Counted from the first letter of the stretch, positions 14,344-21,434 are shown. The stretch is 21,520 nucleotides of DNA from an uncultured Collinsella sp. (GCA_959600835.1 CAUGNQ010000034.1:1-21520), one strand, 5' to 3'. The notes: a model not told the origin generated them from the sequence alone. Made by a program: numbers and translations.

Positions 14344-15177
14344 ATGGCAGGCCTGTTCAACATCCTTAAGGTCACCGTCAGCGAGGACAAGATCTGCGCG
14401 CACGTGCTGGTGAACCCCGGCATGCCGCTCATGACCTCGGAGGATATCGAGGCCACGGCGCGCGTGTACTACCTGGTGCCGGCGATTGCCAAGCACCTGT
14501 GCCTGGGCGATTCCGGCCGCGAGTTCCAGGACTGCATGGGTCAGACCGAGCTCTGCCACCTGCTGGAGCACGTGACGGTCGAGCTCATGAACGAGACCGG
14601 TCTTGCCGGTAGCATCTCGTGCGGCCGCACGCGCGTAAGCGAGCATGACGAGCGTGTCTTTGAGGTCGAGCTTTCGTGCCCCGACGACGCACTGGCCATC
14701 GGTGCGCTGTCGTCGGCCACCTTTATGATGGACTGGGCGTACCTGCACGCCGACCAGCCTGCCCCCGACGTGGAAGGCACGGTCGCGGGCCTGCGCAACC
14801 TGGTGCTGGGCATGCGCGCCGAGGCCGAGGGCAAGGATCCTCACGAGGCCGTCGCCGCTGCGAACGGCGAAGATGCTGCCGAGGACGAGGGCGCTGACGA
14901 GGGCGATGTGCCGGTCGACGCCGAGCCCGTTGCCGATGCGACCGCCGAGCCCGTTCCCACCGAGCCCCAGGGCGTCCCCAACTTTGACGACGAGCCCCAG
15001 GTGGCGATTGATACCGAGGGCGCGGTTGCCGAGAACCACGAGGCCTCCGCTGCCGTCTTTGGCGGTGCGGCGACGGTTCCGGTAGGACCTGCGCATGAGG
15101 GCGGCCTGCCGCTCGTGGACGGCGCCGGCGAGGACCCGGGTGCCACGGTGGCCATGCCGGCTATGCCCCAGGAGTAG
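14344..15177 (+). CDS. Free-standing cyanophycin-synthetase-like N-terminal domain protein
   Basis: A 277-aa soluble protein. Residues about 35-135 resemble the N-terminal domain of cyanophycin synthetase (CphA): CHLLEHVTVELMNETGLAG (71-89) corresponds to the family's HxxEHVAxELQxxAGM stretch, followed by CGRTR (93-97) and a helical segment near 117-132. The ATP-grasp and Mur-ligase domains of CphA are absent, so no synthetase activity is expected. Residues about 161-277 are a low-complexity Ala/Glu/Asp/Pro/Val tail, presumably disordered. The ATG follows AGGGGAGA, 24 bp after the CorC-type gene, in the same operon. The similarity was recognised by eye; function is unknown. Confidence 0.8.
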   Translation: MAGLFNILKVTVSEDKICAHVLVNPGMPLMTSEDIEATARVYYLVPAIAKHLCLGDSGREFQDCMGQTELCHLLEHVTVELMNETGLAGSISCGRTRVSEHDERVFEVELSCPDDALAIGALSSATFMMDWAYLHADQPAPDVEGTVAGLRNLVLGMRAEAEGKDPHEAVAAANGEDAAEDEGADEGDVPVDAEPVADATAEPVPTEPQGVPNFDDEPQVAIDTEGAVAENHEASAAVFGGAATVPVGPAHEGGLPLVDGAGEDPGATVAMPAMPQE

Positions 15178-15204
15178 GCCTACGCGTTTATCACCATCAC
15201 GTAC

Positions 15205-15262
15205 CTGCGTCTTTGCCGTACGCAGATGAGCGGAGCGGCAAGTGATGCGCTGCGGGTATAAT
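15205..15262 (+). promoter_or_regulatory. Hairpins and -10 box before the YtxH gene
   Basis: TATAAT (15257-15262) is a perfect -10 box, 52 bp before the start codon, without a good -35. Upstream, ctgcgt/acgcag (15205-15210 and 15220-15225) forms a hairpin that competes with ttgccg/cggcaa (15213-15218 and 15236-15241). These could end the preceding operon, though there is no T-tract. Confidence 0.5.
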
Positions 15263-15313
15263 GGACAGCATTCAAACGGTGGGCACCGACGTGCCCGCAG
15301 GAGAGGAATGATC

Positions 15314-15703
15314 ATGGGTAAGACTTTCAGCTTTGTCTCCGGCGCACTTTTTGGTGCCGCTGCCGGCGCTATTATCGGTGTTGCTCTGGCCCCGCGCTCG
15401 GGCGCCGAGACCCGCGCCATGGCTGCCGATATCGCCAACGACGCCTGGGACAATATGCGCGACACCTACGAGCACAGCGCCGAGGAGGCCCGTGCCGCGG
15501 TGAATGACTTTGGCCCGATGGTCGACGCCAAGACCGACGACCTGCGCGCCAAGGTCGACCTGGCCCGCGAGCGCATGGACCAGCTGCGCGAGCAGCTCAA
15601 CGACGCCATTTCGGGCGGCAACGTGACGCCTGCCGCCGACGTCGTGGTGGAGAACGCCGTCGAGGCTGATACCGAGGCTGCGGAGCCCTCGACCGAGGCA
15701 TAA
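15314..15703 (+). CDS. YtxH-domain membrane protein
   Basis: A 129-aa protein with an N-terminal hydrophobic, glycine/alanine-rich helix and the YtxH hallmark GAAAGAIIGVALAPRSGAETR region (14-34), then a long charged helix (about 40-100) and an acidic tail. YtxH proteins are small general-stress or envelope proteins of unknown mechanism. The ATG at 15314 lies 7 nt after AGGAGAGG; an ATG at 15308 is too close to that site. The stop codon overlaps the next start (TAATG), so the PRC-barrel protein is translationally coupled and probably a partner. Confidence 0.88.
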   Translation: MGKTFSFVSGALFGAAAGAIIGVALAPRSGAETRAMAADIANDAWDNMRDTYEHSAEEARAAVNDFGPMVDAKTDDLRAKVDLARERMDQLREQLNDAISGGNVTPAADVVVENAVEADTEAAEPSTEA

Positions 15704-16458
15704 TGCGCGCTGGGGATTTTGTCGGCGCCAAGATCTATCGCAAGCCTACCGAGGACAAGCGCACCAAAAAGGACGGCACACCGCGCAGCCCTAAAAAGCT
15801 CGGAAAGATTCACTTTCCGGTCTTTACCCCGGGCGGTACGCGCGTGGTCGGCTTTATGGTCCGCCAGCCCGATATCGCGGGCATGATCGAGCGTCCCGAC
15901 CGATTCGTAGCGCTCGACGCCATTGGTGTCTACGAGGGCGCCATTGCGGTCGATGACGTCAAGGACACGTACGATGCCGCCGCCGCCAAGCGCCTCGACA
16001 TCAACCTGGACGATTGCATCATCTGGGTCGGTATGGACGTGCGCACGGAATCGGGCGACGTCGTGGGCTATTGCTCGGACGTCGAGTTCAAGCCGCGCTC
16101 GGGCATCGTGCAGGCATTCTATGTGACCGCCGGTGCTGCTTCGAGTGTTTTGGTTGGTGACACGCAGGTGCCGCCGACGATGCTGCGTGGCTACGAGAAC
16201 GGCGCGATGATTGTCTCGGACGAGGTCAAGGCGCTCGGGTATTCGGGCGGCGCGGCCGCCAAGGCTGCCGAGGCCAGTGTCGTGGTGGGCGATAAGGTCA
16301 AGAAGGGCGCCAAGGTGCTCGATGACAAGGGATCGGTTGCCGTGGACAAGGGCAGTCGCGCACTGGGCAAGCAGCTCGGTAAGACGCGCGGCATGTTCAA
16401 GGCCTTTAAGGACGAATACCAAAAGGCGAGCGGAGGCTCGTCAAAAGCTACAAAATAG
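15703..16458 (+). CDS. PRC-barrel domain protein
   Basis: A 251-aa soluble protein with two PRC-barrel-like halves. The first is about 3-75 (GDFVGAKIYRK, KLGKIHFPVF, RVVGFMVRQ); the second is about 110-185 (VGMDVRTESGDVVGYCSDVEF, VPPTMLRGYENGAMIVSDEV). A C-terminal Lys/Ala/Gly-rich stretch (about 186-251) looks flexible and basic. PRC-barrels bind RNA or proteins, or sit beside membrane transporters; the role here is unknown. The ATG overlaps the YtxH stop codon. A terminator hairpin follows. The basic tail and acidic YtxH partner could interact electrostatically, which is speculation. Confidence 0.83.
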   Translation: MRAGDFVGAKIYRKPTEDKRTKKDGTPRSPKKLGKIHFPVFTPGGTRVVGFMVRQPDIAGMIERPDRFVALDAIGVYEGAIAVDDVKDTYDAAAAKRLDINLDDCIIWVGMDVRTESGDVVGYCSDVEFKPRSGIVQAFYVTAGAASSVLVGDTQVPPTMLRGYENGAMIVSDEVKALGYSGGAAAKAAEASVVVGDKVKKGAKVLDDKGSVAVDKGSRALGKQLGKTRGMFKAFKDEYQKASGGSSKATK

Positions 16459-16479
16459 CGACGTACCAAATGATGGGAG

Positions 16480-16517
16480 GCAAGCCGGAGACCTGTTGCT
16501 CCGGCTTGCTGTGTTTA
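16480..16517 (+). terminator. Terminator hairpin after the YtxH/PRC pair
   Basis: A perfect 11-bp stem, gcaagccggag (16480-16490) with ctccggcttgc (16499-16509), encloses an 8-nt loop. The tail tgtgttt is only moderately T-rich. It ends 13 bp before the next start codon, so some read-through is likely. Confidence 0.7.
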
Positions 16518-16530
16518 TGGGGGAGGGCAC

Positions 16531-17937
16531 ATGCGCCAAAACGGATCCAACTTAAACGGGCGTTCGGGTACGCGTCCGACGGCGCGTCGCGATCTGGGGC
16601 AGCTGCCCAGCGGTCAGCGCAAGCGTCACCGTAAGCCCGGCGCGATGTACCTCAACCATAGCCGCGGGTTTAGCGATCGCAGTGCGCGCATCGGCAACGG
16701 GCGCTCGCCGCGCCGACCGTCCCGTCTGCCCTATGCGCTTATCGCCGTGGGCTGTGCGCTCGTGCTGTTTATCGCTGCCGTCGTGGGCTACGTCAACCGC
16801 AGCGTGGACGTGGAGCTCAACGGCCAGAAGACCGCGGTGCGCGTGGGCTCTACGCTGCAGAATCTCATCGACGACCAGGAGTTGACTGACGCCTACGACG
16901 CAGGCGACCTGCTAGCCGTCGATGACAGCGTGCTGACCCGCTATGGCGGCGAAAAGCTGTCGGTTAAGGTGGACGGCAAGCGCATAAAACAGGGTAAGTG
17001 GAAAAGCCGCGAACTTGAGGGCGGCGAGAAGGTGACGGTCAAGGATGGCCGTAACACCTACGAGAAGCACGAGGTTCAGGCTACGGTTATCGAGCCCAAG
17101 CTCAAGGTCGAGGGCACGGGCGCTATCGAGTATGTGCAGACGTGGGGTGTCCAGGGCCGCTCCGAGGTGTGGGTTGGTGAGCAGTCGGGCAAGACGCAGG
17201 ACCGCGGCGAGGTCGTGCCCGCCACCGATTGCGTCGTTGCGTGCGCCAGCGTGGCGCCCAAGGGCAACAAAAAGTACGTGGCGCTGACGTTTGATGAGGG
17301 CCCGAGCGGAGCGACCAAGCAGATCTTGCAGGTGCTCAAGGAAAAGGGCGTCACCGCGACGTTCTTCCTTTCGGGCGATGCGGTCGAGGCCTCGTCCGCC
17401 ACGGCCAAGGCGATTGTCGATGCCGGGTGCGAAATCGGATCCAACAGCTACAGCGACGATTCGCTCAAAGGTCAGGACCGTGAGGCGGTACGCGAGCAAA
17501 TCACGAAAGGCACCGATGCGATTAAGTCGGCGACCGGCGTGAAGACGATGCTGCTGCGCGCCCCCTACGCTGCCTTTGACGAGCAAAACTGGATTGATGC
17601 GATGGACCTGGTTTCCGCCGTGGTCTCGTGGAATATTGACTCGGGCGACTGGCTGCTCAACGGTGCCGACGAGCAGGTCTCGACGGTGCTCGATTCGGTG
17701 ACGCCGGGCAATATTGTGTTGCTCACCGATAGAGACGAATGCGCCGAGCAGACGCTCGAGGCGCTGCCGCAGATTATCGACGGCCTTGTCGCCGACGGCT
17801 ACAAGATCGTGACGCTCAGCGACCTGGTCAAGACGGACACGTCGCTGAGCAAAAAGCTCACCTCGCTCACCAAGGTTTCCATGCCCAAAAACGCCGTGTT
17901 CCCCCAACTTGCCGAGGACGATGACACCACAGAGTAG
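16531..17937 (+). CDS. Membrane-anchored NodB-fold protein with degenerate active site
   Basis: A 468-aa protein with a basic cytoplasmic tail (1-66), one helix (about 67-87), an extracytoplasmic beta-rich region (about 91-185) resembling DUF348/ubiquitin-like repeats, and a C-terminal polysaccharide-deacetylase (NodB) domain (about 248-435). Motif 1 is TFDEGP (253-258) where TFDDGP is usual. Motif 2, usually HTYTH, reads NSYSD (305-309), losing both metal-binding histidines. Motif 3 is RAPY (343-346) and motif 4 WNIDSGDW (367-374). Motif 5, usually LLH, reads LLT (397-399). It probably does not deacetylate and may bind glycan instead. The ATG follows GGGGAGG by a few bases. Confidence 0.88.
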   Translation: MRQNGSNLNGRSGTRPTARRDLGQLPSGQRKRHRKPGAMYLNHSRGFSDRSARIGNGRSPRRPSRLPYALIAVGCALVLFIAAVVGYVNRSVDVELNGQKTAVRVGSTLQNLIDDQELTDAYDAGDLLAVDDSVLTRYGGEKLSVKVDGKRIKQGKWKSRELEGGEKVTVKDGRNTYEKHEVQATVIEPKLKVEGTGAIEYVQTWGVQGRSEVWVGEQSGKTQDRGEVVPATDCVVACASVAPKGNKKYVALTFDEGPSGATKQILQVLKEKGVTATFFLSGDAVEASSATAKAIVDAGCEIGSNSYSDDSLKGQDREAVREQITKGTDAIKSATGVKTMLLRAPYAAFDEQNWIDAMDLVSAVVSWNIDSGDWLLNGADEQVSTVLDSVTPGNIVLLTDRDECAEQTLEALPQIIDGLVADGYKIVTLSDLVKTDTSLSKKLTSLTKVSMPKNAVFPQLAEDDDTTE

Positions 17938-17970
17938 TCATTGGGTAGTCGTTTAAGAACGTCCCCAAGG
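17938..17970. repeat. Degenerate REP-like fragment
   Basis: tcattggg followed by gtttaagaacgtccccaagg matches one outer arm of the nested unit at 9449-9568 (shared gtttaagaacgtcccc-type string, inverted). A short ttggg/ccccaa pairing remains. It sits directly after the NodB-fold gene. Confidence 0.5.
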
Positions 17971-18048
17971 GCTATGTCACGGATACGTCAGCGTTTGGTA
18001 TGCCTGCAATGTGCAGCGCATAAATTCGATGCCGCAGGGCGATGCTGA

Positions 18049-18057
18049 TGCTATAGT
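18049..18057 (+). promoter_or_regulatory. Extended -10 promoter of the Mg2+ transporter unit
   Basis: TGCTATAGT combines a TGN extension with TATAGT (18052-18057). No convincing -35 lies 17 bp upstream, as is common with extended -10 promoters. The predicted start near 18064 gives a leader of about 185 nt. Confidence 0.55.
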
Positions 18058-18063
18058 TACTGC

Positions 18064-18246
18064 GGTTAATGAGGGTCAAGAGAAAGGTTACAGGTGAAAT
18101 CCAAACCTCGACCATACAGTCGATGACCCCATGCAGGTGCTTTTTGCGCATGCACGGGGTGTAAGCGTCGAGCGGCGTGCCGCCCGCGCATGCGTATACA
18201 TATCCAGAAGCCCCCGGACGCCGCACGCGCGGCCGCGTCCGGAGGA
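18064..18246 (+). ncRNA. Structured 5' leader, candidate riboswitch
   Basis: The gene-free leader folds into ordered stems. GGGTCA (18073-18078) pairs with TGACCC (18124-18129), closing a junction that holds GGTT/AACC around GG-TGAAAT-CC and TCGAC/GTCGA. A competing hairpin pairs ACCCC (18126-18130) with GGGGT (18156-18160) above TGCAGGTGC/GCGCATGCA and a T5 loop, so the two folds exclude each other. A further stem is GCGG/CCGC (18172-18183). The last hairpin, CCGGACGC (18214-18221) with GCGTCCGG (18235-18242), reaches into the GGAGGA ribosome binding site. The size suits an M-box, but I do not see the M-box consensus. A segment near 18085-18120 faintly recalls a cobalamin core. Confidence 0.5.
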
Positions 18247-18249
18247 ATA

Positions 18250-18282
18250 ATGATGGGGAGCACCATTGAATTATCTGAGTGA
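18250..18282 (+). CDS. Tiny ORF overlapping the MgtE-like start
   Basis: ATG-ATG at 18250/18253 lies 3 and 6 nt after a strong GGAGGA site (18241-18246) and encodes about ten residues, MMGSTIELSE, stopping at TGA 18280-18282. The stop is created by a tandem TGAG-TGAG (18276-18283). With only one TGAG the frame would run directly into the MgtE-like protein as ELSEMLKL. It is either a leader peptide that couples translation by termination and re-initiation, or the remains of the original start broken by a 4-bp duplication. Confidence 0.45.
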   Translation: MMGSTIELSE

Positions 18283-20110
18283 GATGCTCAAATTGCCGGT
18301 CTTGGACGTCGACGGCGAAAAGCTCGGCGTGGTCAACGATTTTGGCATTGCTACCGGCGAAGTTTTTCCGCACGTGACGTCGCTCGCGTTCCGCGGCCCC
18401 GGCAAGACGCCGTTTATGATCAGCTGGCGCAAATGGGTCGACCGTATCGACGAGACGGGCGTGTATCTCAACACGTCTGCCACCAATATTCGCTTCTCGT
18501 ACCTGCAGCCGACCGAGCTCCTGCTGGCGCGCGACGTGCTCAATAAGCAGATCGTCGACACGCAGGGCATGAAGGTCGTGCGCGTCAACGACATCAAGTT
18601 TTCCATGTCGGGCGAAAACCAGCTGCGCCTGTTGGGTGCCGAGGTCGGTGCCCGCGGTCTGCTGCGCGCGATCAGCCCCGCACTCGAGCATATCGTCGAA
18701 GGCTTTATGAAGCACCTGGGCAAGCCGCTCAGCGAGGACATCATCGCTTGGTCCTACATGGACCTGCTCGACCGCTCGACTAAAAACATCCAACTCTCGG
18801 TGTCGCACAAGACGCTCGGCGAGCTGCACCCTGCCGACATCGCCGACATTATCGAGCAGCTCGACCCGCGCCTACGTGCGCAGGTGTTTGCGCAGCTCGA
18901 TACCGCCCAGGCAGCCGAAGCTATCTCGGAGTTCGATGACGACGAGCTTATGACCGAGATGCTCGAGGGCCTGTCCGACACGGACGCATCGTCGATGCTG
19001 GCCATGATGGACCCGGACGACGCTGCCGACCTGATCGACGAGCTTGATTACGAGAAGGCCGAGAAGCTCCTGCGCCTGATGGGCGTCAAGGAGGAGAAGG
19101 CGATTCGTAACCTGCTGGGGTATGAGGACAACACCGCCGGCCGCATCATGACCTCGGAGTTTGTCTCCCTGCCCGCCACGGCAACGGTCGGTGACGCCAT
19201 CGAGGCGATTCGCGAGCTCGACGAGGACTTCGAGAGCGTCTACTACGTCTATACCGAGGATCCGAGCGGCATGCTGACCGGTGTGCTTTCGCTGCGCACG
19301 CTGATCGTAGCCGACCGCGACGCCACGCTGGGTCAGCTGGCCTATCGCGACCTGGTCTACGTGTCGCCCGACGAGGACCAGGAAGACGTAACGGACGAGA
19401 TGACCAAGTATGACCTGGTCGCTATCCCCGTCTGCGACGAGAACCGTCATATCCTGGGTATCGTAACCTTCGACGACGCCATGGACGTTATCGCCGAGGA
19501 GCATCAGGAGGACCTGCAGATCGCCGGTGTCGGCTCGGGCGACAGCGCGTCGGACGACTCGACGAACGTGCTCAGCTGGTTCGTGCATCGCCAGTACTGG
19601 GTTGTTGTATGGGGCATCGCGTCGTGCATCATGGCGACCGTGCTGGGAACGGCGCTCGGCTCCGCGCATCTGGTGGTGTTCCCCATGTGCGCCATGCCGC
19701 TCGTGCTGCTGGCGGCCTCGCGCATGGTGTCGTTCGTCAAGAACTACTTCCTGGAGTATGACGGTCACGACGACGAGCCCAAGCCGTATCTGGGATTCTT
19801 CTTCCAGAGCACGGGCATGGGCCTGATTCTGTCACTCGTGACCTACCTGTGCGCCCAGCTGGTGCGCACCGCTGCATTCCCCGATGCGCCCATGTTTGAG
19901 GAGCAACTCTTTACCGGGTGTTTTAATATCGCTGCCATCATTTGCCTGGTTGGCAACATGAGTGCCGTGATTTACCTGATGGTGCTGTTCTGGCGTGACG
20001 AGCATGACCTCAACACGTCGGGCACCGCCATGAACGTTATTGCCGTCATGATCTCGTGTGTGGCGTATTGCATCGCCGCGGTGCTGCTCGCCATGTCAGT
20101 CATGGGTTAG
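18266..20110 (+). CDS. MgtE-like protein with PRC, MgtE_N and CBS domains and atypical membrane region
   Basis: A 614-aa protein. PRC-barrel-like repeats (about 1-115) are followed by an MgtE intracellular N domain (about 185-285), rich in aspartate and glutamate, and a CBS pair (about 293-410) entered by the family motif NTAGRIMTSEF. Five membrane helices follow (about 444-465, 468-490, 508-532, 547-576, 586-612). The MgtE cytosolic domains bind Mg2+ and gate the channel. In the membrane part the second-helix GGNxGxQ-type stretch is absent (AASRMVSF instead) and the position of the pore aspartate in helix 5 reads ISC. Transport by this protein alone is doubtful. The start is TTG with GGGGAG 5 nt upstream; ATG 18284 is an alternative. 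The transporter gene follows after 8 bp. Confidence 0.85.
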   Translation: MNYLSEMLKLPVLDVDGEKLGVVNDFGIATGEVFPHVTSLAFRGPGKTPFMISWRKWVDRIDETGVYLNTSATNIRFSYLQPTELLLARDVLNKQIVDTQGMKVVRVNDIKFSMSGENQLRLLGAEVGARGLLRAISPALEHIVEGFMKHLGKPLSEDIIAWSYMDLLDRSTKNIQLSVSHKTLGELHPADIADIIEQLDPRLRAQVFAQLDTAQAAEAISEFDDDELMTEMLEGLSDTDASSMLAMMDPDDAADLIDELDYEKAEKLLRLMGVKEEKAIRNLLGYEDNTAGRIMTSEFVSLPATATVGDAIEAIRELDEDFESVYYVYTEDPSGMLTGVLSLRTLIVADRDATLGQLAYRDLVYVSPDEDQEDVTDEMTKYDLVAIPVCDENRHILGIVTFDDAMDVIAEEHQEDLQIAGVGSGDSASDDSTNVLSWFVHRQYWVVVWGIASCIMATVLGTALGSAHLVVFPMCAMPLVLLAASRMVSFVKNYFLEYDGHDDEPKPYLGFFFQSTGMGLILSLVTYLCAQLVRTAAFPDAPMFEEQLFTGCFNIAAIICLVGNMSAVIYLMVLFWRDEHDLNTSGTAMNVIAVMISCVAYCIAAVLLAMSVMG

Positions 20111-20118
20111 GTGGTCGC

Positions 20119-21381
20119 GTGCAAAATACCAAGCAAAAGTCGGGCACCAAGCAAAAGCTGACCATCGCGGCCATCTTTGGCGCTATGGGTCCCGGTCTGC
20201 TGGCGGCGCTTTCGGGCAATGACGCCGGCGGCATTGCAACGTATTCCAGTGCGGGCGCCAGCTATGGCTACAAGATGCTCTGGATGCTTCCCGTCATGAC
20301 TGTGCTGCTCATCGTGACGCAGGAGACCGCGGCGCGTTGCGGCTGCGTGACGGGCAAGGGCCTGGCATCGCTCATTCGCGAGCGCTTTGGCGTGCGCAAG
20401 AGTGTACTTGCTATGGCGGCGCTGTTGATCGCCAACACGGCTGTGACCATTTCGGAGTTTGCGGGTATTGCGAGCGGCCTTGCCCTCTTTGGCGTGCCGG
20501 CGAGCATCTCGGTGCCGTTGGTGGCGCTGCTGGTGTGGATGCTTACCATGTCGGGGAGTTTCCAGCGCATCGAGAAGATTCTGCTGCTGGTGAGCTGCGT
20601 GTTCGTGACCTATATCGTCGCCGCGTTTATGGCTGGCCCCAACTGGGGTGAGGTCGCGGTCGACCTGGTCGTGCCCAACATTCAAAATGACCCCAGCTAC
20701 GTGTCGCTCGTGGTCGCAACGATCGGTACCACCATCGCGCCGTGGATGATTTTCTTGGCGCAGAACAACGTGGTCGATAAGAACGCGGGCGAGGACGATA
20801 TCGTGCTGCAGCGTATTGATACCGTGAGCGGCTCGATCGCTGCCGATATCATTGCCGGCTTTATTATCATCACGACCGGCACGGTGTTGTTCCCGGCGGG
20901 TATTCAGATTAGCGATGCTGCCGATGCTGCCCGCGCGCTGGAGCCTATTGCGGGTCAGTGGTCTACGGTACTGTTTGCCTCGGGCCTGGTCGCGGCGAGC
21001 TTCTTGGCTGCCTGCGTGCTGCCGGGCGTTACGTCGAGCGCTATCTGCGAGGCATTTGGCTGGGAGCGCGGTGCCGACCGCAGCTGGGACGAGGCCCCGG
21101 TCTATCGCGGCATCATTACGGCCATCATCGGTATCTCTGCCGTGCTGGTGCTCATGCCCGGCGTCGATCTGTTCCAGATCATGATGACCTCGCAGGTCAT
21201 CAATGGCGTGCTACTGCCCGTGGTTCTGGTGTTCCAGGTGGTTATCGCTGCCGACCGTCACATTATGGGCGCCAACCGCAATGGCCGCGTGTGGAATGTG
21301 CTCACTTGGGCGACTATCGCCGTGATTACGGTGTTGACGGTCGTCATGTTTGTGCTGCAGGCGATGGGCTACAGCGCTTAA
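20119..21381 (+). CDS. NRAMP-related Mg2+ transporter (NRMT-like)
   Basis: A 420-aa SLC11/NRAMP-fold membrane protein with about eleven helices. Helix 1 carries DAGG (35-38) where metal-ion NRAMPs have DPGN. Helix 6 carries GTTIAPWM (203-210) where they have GATVMPHN, replacing the metal-selective methionine by A207 and the histidine by W209. Loss of the Asn and Met ligands is the known mark of NRAMP-related Mg2+ transporters, a clade structurally studied in the coriobacterium Eggerthella lenta. Mg2+ is therefore more likely than Mn2+ or Fe2+. The start is GTG at 20119, four bases after AGGTGG and 8 bp after the MgtE-like stop, so the two are co-translated. Confidence 0.9.
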   Translation: MQNTKQKSGTKQKLTIAAIFGAMGPGLLAALSGNDAGGIATYSSAGASYGYKMLWMLPVMTVLLIVTQETAARCGCVTGKGLASLIRERFGVRKSVLAMAALLIANTAVTISEFAGIASGLALFGVPASISVPLVALLVWMLTMSGSFQRIEKILLLVSCVFVTYIVAAFMAGPNWGEVAVDLVVPNIQNDPSYVSLVVATIGTTIAPWMIFLAQNNVVDKNAGEDDIVLQRIDTVSGSIAADIIAGFIIITTGTVLFPAGIQISDAADAARALEPIAGQWSTVLFASGLVAASFLAACVLPGVTSSAICEAFGWERGADRSWDEAPVYRGIITAIIGISAVLVLMPGVDLFQIMMTSQVINGVLLPVVLVFQVVIAADRHIMGANRNGRVWNVLTWATIAVITVLTVVMFVLQAMGYSA

Positions 21382-21399
21382 CGCCCACTTTTGCTTCCG

Positions 21400-21434
21400 A
21401 ACAGGCCGCAGCGATGGACTGCGGCCTGTTTTTT
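21400..21434 (+). terminator. Strong rho-independent terminator
   Basis: A perfect 12-bp stem, aacaggccgcag (21400-21411) with ctgcggcctgtt (21419-21430), has a 7-nt loop and runs into a T-tract ending at 21434. It closes the MgtE-like/NRMT transcription unit. The remaining bases to 21520 hold a small gccc/gggc hairpin and no gene that I can support. Confidence 0.93.

Noticed and set aside
12886..15465. Minus-strand open frame of 859 codons opposite the CorC-type gene and its neighbours
   Set aside because: It runs across several real genes and the intergenic spaces between them; low-complexity shadow translation.
18080..18125. Cobalamin riboswitch core
   Set aside because: AAAGGTTACAGGTGAAATCC resembles part of the B12 core, but the CCCGCxACTGT box and the downstream CAGGA-ACCTGCC element are missing and the gene context does not fit.
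18064..18240. M-box Mg2+ riboswitch
   Set aside because: Position and size fit, but the conserved GGTGAGGCTCC, CGCTGCTGCCC and GACGCCAATGGGT-type segments are not visible. Kept only as an unclassified candidate leader.
18872..19768. Minus-strand open frame opposite the MgtE-like gene
   Set aside because: The plus-strand frame has clear MgtE and CBS domains; the antisense translation is His/Arg-rich noise.
20119..21381. Canonical Mn2+/Fe2+ NRAMP transporter
   Set aside because: The DPGN and MPH metal-site motifs are replaced (DAGG and APW), pointing to the Mg2+-transporting branch.
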